A stretch of DNA of 64,000 nucleotides, from contig JANPIV010000097.1 of NCBI GenBank assembly GCA_031425155.1, positions 24,827-88,826 of the forward strand. Direction: 5' to 3'. Below are positions 44,946 through 54,108 of this stretch, piece by piece. A model generated the notes under the pieces. That model was not told the DNA's origin and did no database searches. It saw only the letters and a list, made by a program, of their open reading frames with translations. The position numbers and the translations under genes are program-made. Within the stretch, counting starts at the first letter, position 1. The number at the start of each line of letters is the position of its first letter. Source of the DNA: M3007 sp031425155. Its GTDB lineage: Bacteria; Bacteroidota; Bacteroidia; Chitinophagales; Saprospiraceae.

Positions 44946-47900
44946 CTATTTTTCAGTTATAATCGCATTATGTTGCAGAGCCGCTTTAATGATTTTAATA
45001 TCGCTTTTCATGGCTTGGTTATCCGTTTGTAAAGCACTAATGGCCTCGCTCTGGTTATTAATCATTTTGACTAATTCATGCGTAGCCGAAATGTTGAGCA
45101 TAGAAAGTGCTTCGTAATCCACGGTGTGGAAATCGCTGACTTCGCGGCCGTACACGAACACCTTGCCTTGGTCGGGTAGATTTACTTTAAAACCCGAGGC
45201 ATTGGCGGCGCTGATAACTACTACTTCGGTACGTTCCCCGAAAATGAGTTTTACTTTATCGCCTGCTTTTAATGTATTGGTTAAGGCGATATACCCGTCT
45301 TTTATTTCTGCCAATTGGTAAATATCCGGTACCACATCGGTGATGGTACTGACCGCCTGCGGATATACTTTTTCTACTTGCTGCGCAATTACTTTTTTAT
45401 AGAATTTATTGCCTTTATCAATATAATCCTTTAATTTATAGTCGGTTATCTCAATACTGAGCAGTGTATTCAGGTCGGCACGGCTATCACTGAGGCCCTG
45501 AATGTTTTTAATACGTGCATCAGAAAAAGCATTAAATTCAGTAGCGGCCACACGCGCCGAGGCGTAGAGGGAATAAGCGTTGGTGCCGCTGCCCGTGCCA
45601 TTATTCCCGGCACTATTCAGATAACCATAATTCCCGATATTAGTACTGGCACTACCATTTATTACTAATTTGGCTTGCGTAGGCGTAGTCGTGCCAATGC
45701 CGAGATTGCCATTAATATTGACATAATTACTGGAAAAATCACCCCAAATGAGCGGACTGGTAGTGTTGCTATTGTCAATATAGAGTTTGTTACTACCGGT
45801 TTCGTCATAAGCAGTTTCGTTGCCGATAAACACGTTGTCACTTCCCGTGGCATTATATCCTGCTTCCACACCTATGGCCACGTTACGATCCCCACTGATG
45901 ATACTGTGTAAGGCGTTGGCGCCTAGAGCCACGTTGATAATGCCATCCTGATTGTCGGCCAACGCGCCGTATCCCAGGGCGGTGTTGAAGTACCCGGTAG
46001 TGTTATCCAGCATGACGTCTGGCCCTATCGCCGTATTAAAAACACCACTTGTATTTTTAGATAAGGCGTTTCGCCCGACCGCGACGTTCAGTGCACCCGA
46101 AGTGTTGGCCCCCATCGCATCTTTACCGATGGCTACATTGCCGGCGCCAGAGGTGTTCACATCCATCGCACCGTAGCCAATGCCGACATTCTGGTTGTCC
46201 ACCAGATCATCTGCCGCGCCAGCATTTTCGCCAATAAAGACTGATAAGCCTGTGTTTTTAGTATAAATGCGCCCGGCATCCAGCACGAGGTATTCTGTGC
46301 CATTCATGTCGAAGTGAATCTTGTCTTCATCGGCAGTTTCTTCTACTTGTATTTTAGTGTCCGCATCGGTGTCACGAATAGAAGTGGGAGCCAATACAGA
46401 TTGATTCACCCAAGCACCATTACCACTGGCATCGCTTTGTAATAGATAACCGTTCGTAGCCCCGCTGGTCATCTGGAAATTAGTGGTTTTAGTCGTGCCA
46501 TTTACTTCCAATGCGGTAGAAGCAGACGCTCCGCCAATACCCACATAACCCGTGCTACGCGCAATGCGGAAGGGCTGACTCAAAAAAGCCCCCGCATCGC
46601 TATACCGATTGATAAAAAAATCGGAACCGGCATTGGAACCGCTTTCGCTGCCATTGCTTTTTCCAAATAACCACCGCGTGCTGGTACTGCCGGAGGCATA
46701 GGTGGAAAACAGCAATCCGTCCTCCGAACCGGAAGGTGCGGCGGTTTTTATATAAGCGTTGCTGCCACTGCTTTGTACATTGGCCGTAATAGAACTACTG
46801 GATTGAATATCCAGTTTATTAGTCGGCGAGGTAGTGCCAATGCCGATATTGCCGCTTAAAGCAGAATATTGATTACTGCCACTGGTCGTCCAATTACCAT
46901 TAGATAATGTAGTAGGATTCACCCAACTACTTATTCCACTGGCGTCGCTTTGTAAAACATAGCCATTGTTAGCGCCATTGGTTATTTGCAGACTAGTCGT
47001 TTTAGTAGTACCATTTACTTCCAATTTATTAGTGGGCGTAGAACTGCCGATGCCAATATTACCGCTTTTTAACACGACCAACGCATCGCTGGTATTACTA
47101 CCGGTGGTTCCGTTACCAATAGAGAATAGCCTGTCGGCTGTATTCCAACTTGTAGGGCTGACGGCGGCATAAGTAGTGTTATATTGTCCAAAAACGGTCT
47201 CCCCGAAAGACGGGGCGATGGTAGAGCGATTGGCAGCGAAAGTATTGTCGCCCGAAGCAATGGTGAAAGAACCAAGGGCCATCGCATTTTTGCCCGAAGC
47301 CATCGTATTTTCTCCTAAGGCAAATGATTTTTCCCCGGAAGCAATGGTGAAATAACCGAGCGCGGTGCTGTTCCTGCCCGAAGCAATCGTATTTTCTCCT
47401 ACTGTAAACGATCTTTCCCCGGAAGCCACAGAAAAGTAACCAAATGCGGTAGAATTTGTACCCGATGCAGTAGCATACTCGCCCACCGCAAAAGATTTTG
47501 ATCCGCTTGCCCTGGAAAAATAACCCAACGCAACAGCGTTTTCTGCGGTGGCTTCTGCATTATTACCAAGGGCAACTGTACCGGACGAACTGGCCTTGGA
47601 AGTATAACCCGCTGCTATCGAATAGTCGCCGATATTGGCGTCATTCCATTCTGTACTGTTGACGTGACCCGCGCGGAAGGCCGCTTTTTGGGGATAAAAA
47701 AGCATCCGCGTACCTGCTCCACTGGAAGACAGCGATGGTCCACTTCCGAAGGTGCCGGTAGTCAGAAAATTACCATCAGAAACGTGCAACAAAGCCGTCG
47801 GATCGCTGGTGCCAATGCCTACGCCGCCGCTGTTGGTTTTGTAAATATCGCTGCCCAGCGTACTCCAGGGGCTGGTGGTTCCGACGGTTATTTCCGTCCA

Positions 47901-48158
47901 GGCGGCACCGCTGTAAAACCAGAAACTGCCCGTGGTGCTGTCAAAGACCAGCAAGCCTGTGGCGGGGCTGCTCACGGCTGTGCGCTGCGCAGTAGTCAGG
48001 CGCGGCACCAGCATTCCCTGGGTGGTGGAGCTCACGTCGAGGGCCGCCGAGGCATCGGGTGTGGTGGTGTTCACGCCGACCGATTGGGCGCGCAGGGCAG
48101 GGGCGAGAAAGGATACAAGCAGAAATAAGAGACCAGTGAGGTAGGTAGTACGAGTCAT
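44946..48158 (-). CDS. Surface fibre with YadA-type head repeats and S74 chaperone domain
   Basis: 1070 residues from ATG 48158 (signal peptide MTRTTYLTGLLFLLVSFLAPALRA); an upstream in-frame start at 48296 is rejected as it lies in a repeat-rich region. It opens with QSVGVNTTTPDASAALDVSST, then 14-residue-type head repeats (SIAAGYTSKASSSGTVALGNNAEATAENAVALGY, ASGSKSFAVGEY) as in trimeric YadA/Hia heads. A long Gly/Asn/Thr body (GDVMLDNTTGYFNTALGYGA) precedes an S74 domain (AFSDARIKNI, KVIAQQVEKVYPQAVS) and a coiled coil (LVKMINNQSEAISALQ). It is probably a trimeric fibre that self-cleaves at SDxxIK. No trimeric-autotransporter membrane anchor is present. Confidence 0.83.
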   Translation of the reverse strand: MTRTTYLTGLLFLLVSFLAPALRAQSVGVNTTTPDASAALDVSSTTQGMLVPRLTTAQRTAVSSPATGLLVFDSTTGSFWFYSGAAWTEITVGTTSPWSTLGSDIYKTNSGGVGIGTSDPTALLHVSDGNFLTTGTFGSGPSLSSSGAGTRMLFYPQKAAFRAGHVNSTEWNDANIGDYSIAAGYTSKASSSGTVALGNNAEATAENAVALGYFSRASGSKSFAVGEYATASGTNSTAFGYFSVASGERSFTVGENTIASGRNSTALGYFTIASGEKSFALGENTMASGKNAMALGSFTIASGDNTFAANRSTIAPSFGETVFGQYNTTYAAVSPTSWNTADRLFSIGNGTTGSNTSDALVVLKSGNIGIGSSTPTNKLEVNGTTKTTSLQITNGANNGYVLQSDASGISSWVNPTTLSNGNWTTSGSNQYSALSGNIGIGTTSPTNKLDIQSSSSITANVQSSGSNAYIKTAAPSGSEDGLLFSTYASGSTSTRWLFGKSNGSESGSNAGSDFFINRYSDAGAFLSQPFRIARSTGYVGIGGASASTALEVNGTTKTTNFQMTSGATNGYLLQSDASGNGAWVNQSVLAPTSIRDTDADTKIQVEETADEDKIHFDMNGTEYLVLDAGRIYTKNTGLSVFIGENAGAADDLVDNQNVGIGYGAMDVNTSGAGNVAIGKDAMGANTSGALNVAVGRNALSKNTSGVFNTAIGPDVMLDNTTGYFNTALGYGALADNQDGIINVALGANALHSIISGDRNVAIGVEAGYNATGSDNVFIGNETAYDETGSNKLYIDNSNTTSPLIWGDFSSNYVNINGNLGIGTTTPTQAKLVINGSASTNIGNYGYLNSAGNNGTGSGTNAYSLYASARVAATEFNAFSDARIKNIQGLSDSRADLNTLLSIEITDYKLKDYIDKGNKFYKKVIAQQVEKVYPQAVSTITDVVPDIYQLAEIKDGYIALTNTLKAGDKVKLIFGERTEVVVISAANASGFKVNLPDQGKVFVYGREVSDFHTVDYEALSMLNISATHELVKMINNQSEAISALQTDNQAMKSDIKIIKAALQHNAIITEK

Positions 48159-48259
48159 GCGCTGATTAGTTAGTTGCCGGAGGTAATTCTCCGTTTTGAT
48201 GCTGCAAATAACCAGGCATGGATGGCTGACCACCGCTTTTTGTGGCCCTACAATTGACC

Positions 48260-48366
48260 TCACTTTTGAAAAAAGGCAAAAATGACCAAAAAGCAAAGGG
48301 CAAACGAGACCTGTTAATGTGCCGATTTGCTTATTGCCCTTTGCTTGTTGCTTTTTTATTCCCTTC
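48260..48366. repeat. GCAAA-word low-complexity repeat
   Basis: Left AAAAAGGCAAAAATGACC and AAGCAAAGGGCAAACG, right GATTTGCTTATTGCCCTTTGC and TTGTTGC. It is the same family as at 4428, and fills the space after the stop of the regulator gene ending at 48367. Confidence 0.65.
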
Positions 48367-50124
48367 TTACAACCCCTGTAAGTATATATTCAGGTCATCC
48401 TCCGGCTGCAAACCCAGTTTTTTACGCAGCCGGTAGCGGCTCATGTTGATGGATTTCAGGGAAATGCCCCGCATGGAGGCAATATCCTTGGCCGACATAT
48501 TGAGGCGGAAGCAGCCGCAGAGTTGCAAATCTTCTGCGGAAAGGCGAGGGTGTTGTTCGCGGAGTTTGGCAAAAAAGTGGCGGTCGAGCACTTCAATATT
48601 GTCCTGAAAAATCTTCAACCGCTCGTCCACGAGCAGCCGACTGCGCAAGTCCGACATCACTTTGCGGATGATCGGCAGCGTGTCTTTACTGGCTTTGGCT
48701 TCCAGACTTTCCATGGATTCCAGCAGGCCGTTTTGCCAGTCCCGCACCTGGGAAATATGAATCACGAGCCCGGACAAGTCTTTCTCCTTTCTTTCGAGGG
48801 TTAAGGCCAGGCGTTCTTTTTCCAAATATTCATTGAGCAGTTTGGTGGCCGTCAGTTCGTTCTGCATGGTTTCCAGTTCCAGTTTTTTGGCTTGCAACGC
48901 CACTTTTCGCGAGTAAAAAAGAAATACCACGACCAGGAGGGCAGAACCGGCAAACGCGACAAACAGCAGAATCAAGCGGCTATAACGGACTTTTTGCTGC
49001 TCTTTTTCCAGAATCAGAGCCTGTTGCCGGGATTTCAGGGCCAGGTTTTCCAAATCGCGCCGAATAGCGGAAGTCCTGACCTGCGTGACGCCTTCGATGG
49101 CTAATTTGGCCAGTTGGATCTGACGGGCGGATAGCGTATCGGCAATGGGTTGAGCGGCAGCCAACGCACCAGCCATTTCTTCGTATCGTCCGACCTGTTG
49201 GAGTAAAGATGCCAATTGTCGGAAATACTCGAGTTGCAGCGGCAGAAAGTTTAGACTGGTGAACAATGGCTTGTTATTCAGCAGTTTATCAATCGCTTCG
49301 TTGGCTTTTCCCAGTTTTCCCAGGCATTGGGTCTCTTTTAATATCGTCTTGGCCAAACGACGCGGCCTATGCGCCTGCGTACTTTCCAGCCAGGTATAGA
49401 TGGTCTGACAGCATTGGAGCGAGGCAGCATAATTGCCCGTTTGTAAGTACCATCCGGCCAGATTATCCTGAATACTGCCGAATAATTCATCTTGCCACAG
49501 GGTGTCCGGCGGACTGCTGGCCAGGGCCAATTGATAATATTGCAACGCATCCGGCTTCCCCCATTTTTCTTTCAAAATGCCGATGTTATTAAAAGCAGAG
49601 GCCAGAAAGATGGTTTGCCGTAAGCCTTTGGCAATATTCACTGCTTCACCCAAATAGACCGCTGCACTATCAAACTGCTCTAATTCTATGTATTTGGAGC
49701 CAATCGTGCCGGCCCGCTGATACATCACTTCGGCAGGCTGCGGACTTACCTTTTTACTCAGATAAAACGACTTTTTGCCAAACTCTACCGACAGGTCGGT
49801 CGCCCCCAAGTTCGACATCAGGTTGGATAAATTTTTGTAATACACCCAGGCAATAGGCGAAGTGTCGGGCAATGCCTTCACGTGCTCATACACCGACAGG
49901 AGGGATTGTAAAGCGGTCGCATATTCGCCCTTATTCATCTGGTTTACACCTTCCTCCATATTTTTTACTATGGTTGGCTCATAGGAAAGAGGCCCATCCA
50001 CGAATGATGGGGCCACTCCTGTCTGGGCTATCAAAGTAACTGGAAACAGGTACAAACAAACAGCCAAAAAACCGGTAGAAAAGACGGGAAATAAGGTAGC
50101 CAACGATGTAGGATGATTATGCAC
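48367..50124 (-). CDS. TPR protein with transmembrane segment and C-terminal HTH
   Basis: 585 residues. An N-terminal hydrophobic segment (about 13-33, a signal-anchor or cleavable signal), then a TPR-rich region (residues ~50-330, for example EYATALQSLLSVYEHVKALPDTS, AVYLGEAVNIAKGL), a TM helix (LILLFVAFAGSALLVVVFLFY), a long charged coiled coil, and a C-terminal helix-turn-helix: LSAEDLQLCGCFRLNMSAKDIASMRGISLKSINMSRYRLRKKLGL, typical of LuxR/GerE-type DNA binding. It is a membrane-bound TPR sensor with a cytoplasmic DNA-binding end, a common Bacteroidota architecture. The gene after it may be its target, which is inference. Confidence 0.8.
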   Translation of the reverse strand: MHNHPTSLATLFPVFSTGFLAVCLYLFPVTLIAQTGVAPSFVDGPLSYEPTIVKNMEEGVNQMNKGEYATALQSLLSVYEHVKALPDTSPIAWVYYKNLSNLMSNLGATDLSVEFGKKSFYLSKKVSPQPAEVMYQRAGTIGSKYIELEQFDSAAVYLGEAVNIAKGLRQTIFLASAFNNIGILKEKWGKPDALQYYQLALASSPPDTLWQDELFGSIQDNLAGWYLQTGNYAASLQCCQTIYTWLESTQAHRPRRLAKTILKETQCLGKLGKANEAIDKLLNNKPLFTSLNFLPLQLEYFRQLASLLQQVGRYEEMAGALAAAQPIADTLSARQIQLAKLAIEGVTQVRTSAIRRDLENLALKSRQQALILEKEQQKVRYSRLILLFVAFAGSALLVVVFLFYSRKVALQAKKLELETMQNELTATKLLNEYLEKERLALTLERKEKDLSGLVIHISQVRDWQNGLLESMESLEAKASKDTLPIIRKVMSDLRSRLLVDERLKIFQDNIEVLDRHFFAKLREQHPRLSAEDLQLCGCFRLNMSAKDIASMRGISLKSINMSRYRLRKKLGLQPEDDLNIYLQGL

Positions 50125-50129
50125 TCACG

Positions 50130-50175
50130 GAATGGGCTGCTGGGGTATTGGTTATCAGTTATTTGTTATTGGTAA
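50130..50175. repeat. TTATTGGTTATCAGTT-word repeat at the end of a GT gene
   Basis: TTGGTTATCAGTTATTTGTTATTGG supplies the last codons ITNNK and the stop of the glycosyltransferase (50159). Same word family as 2184-2340. Confidence 0.6.
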
Positions 50176-51373
50176 TGCGCTCATACAAATCCAAATACTG
50201 CTTCCCCACCACCGCATTCGCATACACCTGTTCCACTTTTTGCCGGGCCGCGCGGCGCATTTCATTCATCGGTTTTTCACCTGATAATACCCAGCGCAGG
50301 CCTTCGGCCAATGCGCCGCTGTCGCCCTGGTCGGCAATATAACCCGAGGTTTGGTGGCCGACCATTTCCGGGACGCCGCCGGTGCGAAACCCGACCACGG
50401 GCGTACCGCAAGCCAGGCTTTCCATTACGGTATTCGGCAAATTATCGGCCAAAGTCGGCGTTACGAATACATCAGCGGCGGCATAGATGCGGGCTAGTTT
50501 TTCGGGCTCTTGAATTAAGCCCAAAGAATGAACCGGGTAGGGTAGGCCCGCCATTGCTTCCGGGTCGGATTTACCGATCACCATGATTTCCAGGGGAATG
50601 TGCGGGTGACTGGCCTTCATTTTTTGCAATGCTTCCTGCAAGAAACGGAATCCCTTATGCGGTTCACTGATTTTCATGGCCACAAACAGCACGACTTTTA
50701 CCTCCGCCGCAATGCCTTTTTCGGCCCGAAAAGTCGCCCTTTCCGCTTCCGTAATTGGTTGAAATAAACTCGTATCAATCGGATTCGGAATCGTGGTAAT
50801 CGGATAATTGGCCAGCAAACTACTGGATTGGGCCATACCCTGCAACCACTCGCTGCAAGTTACAAAATGCAGATTCGACGGAAACCACCGCTTTTTAGCC
50901 AACCAAATACGGTGCGATAAATCATCGGCTGCGGGACGGCGCAAATAGGGACAGTTACCACAATCTTGCTGAAAATGGTCGCAAGTATGAATATGGCAGC
51001 CGCCAGTAAATGCCCAAATATCGTGCAGCGTCCAGACGATGGGTTTGCCGAGGGTAGCCAGTTGCGCAATGTTTTTTAAGGATAAAAAACCCTGCACAAT
51101 CCAATGCAAATGCAGCACGTCTGCTGCTTTCACCAAAGGATGGGGACGCAAATCTTTACCAAAATTGGCCAGGGAAAAAGAAAAACGCACACTTTTGTCA
51201 CGCTCGTAAGGCAAAAAAGACAGGCGTTCGGCGTAAAACGGCCAGCGATTGCCCGCATCGGCAGCGTTCAAAAGTTGCGCCTCCGTACCCTGGGCCTGCA
51301 AAGCAGTCAATAGGCGGCCAGAAGCGATGCCTGCGCCCCCTTGCGTATAGGTGTTGAGCAATAGAACCTTCAT
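50159..51373 (-). CDS. Glycosyltransferase family 4 (capsule/exopolysaccharide type)
   Basis: 404 residues, GT-B fold. Start MKVLLLNTYTQGGAGIASGRLLTAL carries the N-terminal GGAG loop; the donor half has VVLFVAMKISEPHKGF and the family signature DNLPNTVMESLACGTPVVGFRTGGVPEMV with the EX7E-type Glu. A Cys-containing insert HIHTCDHFQQDCGNCPYL is unusual but known in WcaC-like enzymes. It acts on polysaccharide or lipid-linked sugar synthesis. A family-2-type transferase is divergent at 51494, and the window starts with another transferase, suggesting a surface polysaccharide theme. Its C-terminal ITNNK lies in a repeat. Confidence 0.88.
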   Translation of the reverse strand: MKVLLLNTYTQGGAGIASGRLLTALQAQGTEAQLLNAADAGNRWPFYAERLSFLPYERDKSVRFSFSLANFGKDLRPHPLVKAADVLHLHWIVQGFLSLKNIAQLATLGKPIVWTLHDIWAFTGGCHIHTCDHFQQDCGNCPYLRRPAADDLSHRIWLAKKRWFPSNLHFVTCSEWLQGMAQSSSLLANYPITTIPNPIDTSLFQPITEAERATFRAEKGIAAEVKVVLFVAMKISEPHKGFRFLQEALQKMKASHPHIPLEIMVIGKSDPEAMAGLPYPVHSLGLIQEPEKLARIYAAADVFVTPTLADNLPNTVMESLACGTPVVGFRTGGVPEMVGHQTSGYIADQGDSGALAEGLRWVLSGEKPMNEMRRAARQKVEQVYANAVVGKQYLDLYERITNNK

Positions 51374-51375
51374 GC

Positions 51376-51415
51376 GTGGTTACTGGTATATTGGTTATTG
51401 GGACACAACATTTTG
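51376..51415. repeat. TATTGGTTATTGG-word repeat
   Basis: TTACTGGTATATTGGTTATTGG, related to the repeat at 2184-2340, lies just upstream (minus side) of the GT4 start and between the two divergent glycosyltransferases. Confidence 0.5.
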
Positions 51416-51493
51416 ATAGTCATTTGTTTTGCAAATAAACGCCCTATAAAGTGATGGTTATTGTCACCTTTGTCGGTCAAAACTCCGTATTTT

Positions 51494-52414
51494 ATGCCAG
51501 GTTGCCAAGTGGCGGTGCTTTTTCTGACTTTCAATCGTCCCGAACACACGGCCAAGGTGCTGGAACGCATCCGCATGGCGCGTCCGCCGCGACTGTATTT
51601 GCATGGCGATGGCCCGCGACGTGATCGCCCCGGCGAAGCCGAACAGGTGGCCAAAGTGCGGGCTATCCTGCAAAACGGTGTGGACTGGCCCTGCGAAGTC
51701 CACACGCTTTACCGCGAACAGAATCTCGGTCTGCGCGCCGGGGTGTTCGACGCGATCAACTGGTTTTTTCGGCAGGAACCCTACGGCATCGTGCTGGAAG
51801 ACGACTGTGTACCCGATCCGTCTCTCTTTCCTTACTGCGAAGAGCTGCTGCTGGGCTATGCCGATGATCCGCAGATCATGCACATTGGTTGCTCCAATTT
51901 GATAGAAGAACATACAAGGGATCGTCCGGAGAGTTATATGTTTTCCCGCTTTTCGCTGGTGTGGGGCTGGGCAGGCTGGCGACGCGCCTGGGAGAAAATG
52001 CGGCTCGATCTGGATGGTTTGGCCGAGTTTGAAGCCACCGCTGAGATCCAGAAACTGGTCCCCAACCGGCTGGCACAAACGTATATGTTGCAGAAATTTC
52101 AGGTCACCCAACGCGGTGAAAACAACTCCTGGGCCTACGCCTGGTTTTATACTATTTTGAAAAACAAGGGCTTATGTATTGTGCCAAAAGTCAACCTCGT
52201 GCAAAATGTCGGCGTGGGCGAAGCCGGTGCCACCCATACCACCGGCCAGAATGAACGCGCCAAACGCCAGGCCCACGCTTTGGCGTTTCCTTTGCAGCAT
52301 CCGGTGAACCACTTGCCCGACCCGGTGTTGGAAGAACAACTTTTTTACGCTACGCAAAAGGGCCGGGTGCGGCTGTGGCTGTGGTCCGTGCTGCATATTT
52401 TTGGCAGACGATAA
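51494..52414 (+). CDS. Glycosyltransferase, GT2-like (sugar-nucleotide transferase)
   Basis: 306 residues from ATG 51494 (MPGCQVAVLFLTFNRPEHTAKVL); the in-frame start at 51461 is in the spacer. GT-A fold: VAVLFLTFNRP binds nucleotide, YLHGDGPRRDRPGEAEQ follows, and the acidic motif VLEDDCVPDPSLFPY is the metal-binding DxD equivalent. The later SRFSLVWGWAGWRRAWEKM Trp-rich stretch and GENNSWAYAWFYTILKNKG are typical of a hypothetical GT2 subgroup. It transfers sugar to an unknown acceptor. Divergent from the GT4 gene. Confidence 0.85.
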   Translation: MPGCQVAVLFLTFNRPEHTAKVLERIRMARPPRLYLHGDGPRRDRPGEAEQVAKVRAILQNGVDWPCEVHTLYREQNLGLRAGVFDAINWFFRQEPYGIVLEDDCVPDPSLFPYCEELLLGYADDPQIMHIGCSNLIEEHTRDRPESYMFSRFSLVWGWAGWRRAWEKMRLDLDGLAEFEATAEIQKLVPNRLAQTYMLQKFQVTQRGENNSWAYAWFYTILKNKGLCIVPKVNLVQNVGVGEAGATHTTGQNERAKRQAHALAFPLQHPVNHLPDPVLEEQLFYATQKGRVRLWLWSVLHIFGRR

Positions 52415-52733
52415 ATAGAGGGCAAGAAAAAAGCAAATGGAGAGACGCGACATCCCGATTTTATCACTAAAGCAATAAGCAAATGAAGTAATATTCCTGC
52501 GGCACTTAGTGTTTTACCTATATCTGTCAGACATCAAAAAATTGCATAAACTTTATATAAACAACGAAATACATCTGTCATATTGTAACCTCTCGTTTCA
52601 ACGAGGGGCAAAGAAGATAGATGTGGATTGTTATATTGTTTTATCCGCCGATTAAAAGTCGGCGGTTACAAGATGATAGATGTAATCTGCTTATTTTCAA
52701 ATCATTGTATTCTTTGGTCTTAGACTGACGGCT
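52415..52733. other. Gene-free 319-bp gap with repeats
   Basis: It holds GCAAA-type words (52423-52485) and a weak composite inverted repeat (TGTAACC 52584-52590 with GGTTACA 52664-52670, plus a small CCGCCGA/TCGGCGG hairpin at 52645-52665). No ORF above background and no RNA gene seen. Confidence 0.55.
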
Positions 52734-52802
52734 ATGGATAAAACGCCAATCGCGGCTGTAATAGTCAAATACTCGCATCCTCAAATCCTCAACCTTCATA
52801 CT

Positions 52803-53348
52803 TTGAAAAACTACATCATCTACGACCTCGAAGCCACGTGTTGGGAGAATACGCCGCCGGGCTATGTGCAGGAAACGATTGAGATCGGGGCCTTCAAGGT
52901 GAATGCTTTTGGGGAAGTCCGGGGCAAATTCAGCCGCTTCGTCAAGCCGGTGATCCATCCCACTTTGTCGCCTTTTTGCCGCCAACTGACTACCATTACG
53001 CAGGAAGATGTGAACCGCGCCAAGACCTTTCCAGCCGTCATCGAAGAATTCCAGGATTGGGGCCGCATCGGCGAAGAGGACTATGTGCTCTGCTCTTGGG
53101 GCAATTTCGACCGCAAGATGTTCGCCGCCGATTGCAAAGTCCATCGCCTCGATTATGACTGGACGGAGCACCATGTGAATCTGAAAGAGCAGTACAAACA
53201 CCTGAAACGTCTGAAAACCGGCATCGGGCTACGCAAAGCCGTGGAAAAAGAAGACATTCTCTTCACCGGCGTTCACCATCGCGGTATTTCAGACGCGGAG
53301 AATCTGGTGAAGCTGTTTCTGAAGTTTATGGGGCAGTGGAATGTTTGA
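52803..53348 (+). CDS. 3'-5' exonuclease, DEDDh family (ERI1-like)
   Basis: About 180 residues in the conserved part; the track frame begins at 52734, but the ~22 residues before LKNYIIYDLEATCWE look like spacer, so a start near 52803 (TTG) is likely and an exact start is not certain. Motif I IYDLEATCWEN has DxE; motif II SWGNFDRKMF and VKPVIHPTLSPFCRQLTTITQEDV; motif III HHRGISDAENL has the His and Asp. DEDDh exonucleases trim single-stranded RNA or DNA 3' ends. Stand-alone, soluble. Bacteroidota often carry this ERI1-like protein of unknown physiological role. Confidence 0.8.
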   Translation: MKNYIIYDLEATCWENTPPGYVQETIEIGAFKVNAFGEVRGKFSRFVKPVIHPTLSPFCRQLTTITQEDVNRAKTFPAVIEEFQDWGRIGEEDYVLCSWGNFDRKMFAADCKVHRLDYDWTEHHVNLKEQYKHLKRLKTGIGLRKAVEKEDILFTGVHHRGISDAENLVKLFLKFMGQWNV

Positions 53349-53433
53349 TTCTAATGATGAATGATGAATTATTTCCGCTGACAATACCACCTGCACTTCA
53401 CATGATTGGTTAAGCCATTGCCGAAATGCTATG

Positions 53434-53531
53434 TTTTGTCATCCTGACGGGACCCGTCCACGATTAGTCGGCACGTCACGACGTGGACGAGTCCCGACAA
53501 AGCCTGTCCCGGTTTATCGGGAATGACAAAA
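53434..53531. repeat. Inverted repeat with GTCCACG words
   Basis: Outer TTTTGTCAT (53434-53442) / ATGACAAAA (53523-53531) and inner CGGGACCCGTCCACG (53448-53462) / CGTGGACGAGTCCCG (53482-53496, one mismatch). It lies in the gap between the exonuclease and a lipoprotein gene. Confidence 0.7.
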
Positions 53532-53579
53532 GCGGCGTACACTTACTACGTCCTTCTCTTACCCTTTGCTTATTGCCCC

Positions 53580-54026
53580 TTACTGACAACTGCCATTTAC
53601 AAAAGTCCGCGAGAACACCGTATTGATTGTATAAATCCCGCCGCCAGTGCCCGAAATGCTGGATTTGGATTCGTTGCATATGACAGCCCGGCTGGTGCCA
53701 TTGGTTACTTCTTCTACGGAATAACTGAAAATTGCATCCGGGAAACTGGAGCTGGTGACCGTACCCATTACAGAAAATTCAATCGCAGTGCCGGATTTAA
53801 TTTGAAACGTCGTGCTAAAGTTGCCGCTGGGGTTCGTGACCGTCTGAACCACTCCGTTGGCATCCTTATATTTTATTTCGTCAAACGTAGTGGTACCGTT
53901 GGTGGCTTTGTTGGCCTTGAAAGTCAGTTCATACGTGATCGTTTCCTTATCGTCTTTTTTGCAAGACGCGCCGAATACCGCGAGGGAAAACACGACCAAC
54001 AGTAGTAACAGTGTTTGTTTGTTCAT
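53580..54026 (-). CDS. Lipoprotein, unknown beta-rich
   Basis: 148 residues from ATG 54026 (signal MNKQTLLLLLVVFSLAVFGASC, lipobox FGASC, Cys22; the outer start 54035 is only a 3-codon extension). The mature part is a single beta domain (TFKANKATNGTTTFDEIKYKDANGV, SSSFPDAIFSYSVEEVTNGTSRAVICN, TFVNGSC). No family recognised. It resembles small Bacteroidota periplasmic/outer-membrane lipoproteins of unknown function. Confidence 0.65.
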   Translation of the reverse strand: MNKQTLLLLLVVFSLAVFGASCKKDDKETITYELTFKANKATNGTTTFDEIKYKDANGVVQTVTNPSGNFSTTFQIKSGTAIEFSVMGTVTSSSFPDAIFSYSVEEVTNGTSRAVICNESKSSISGTGGGIYTINTVFSRTFVNGSCQ

Positions 54027-54052
54027 AAGAATCAATTAATGAGGAATGTTTT

Positions 54053-54107
54053 AATTATGAATGATGAATCACGTGACATCGCCAACGGCAATTCATCATT
54101 CATAATT
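54053..54107. repeat. Inverted repeat, AATTATGAATGATGAAT arms
   Basis: Perfect 17-nt arms at 54053-54069 and 54091-54107 with a 21-nt GC-rich loop. On the minus strand it lies just after the arginine decarboxylase stop (54109), so it may act as its 3' hairpin; related words occur near 53355. Confidence 0.75.
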
Positions 54108-54108
54108 A

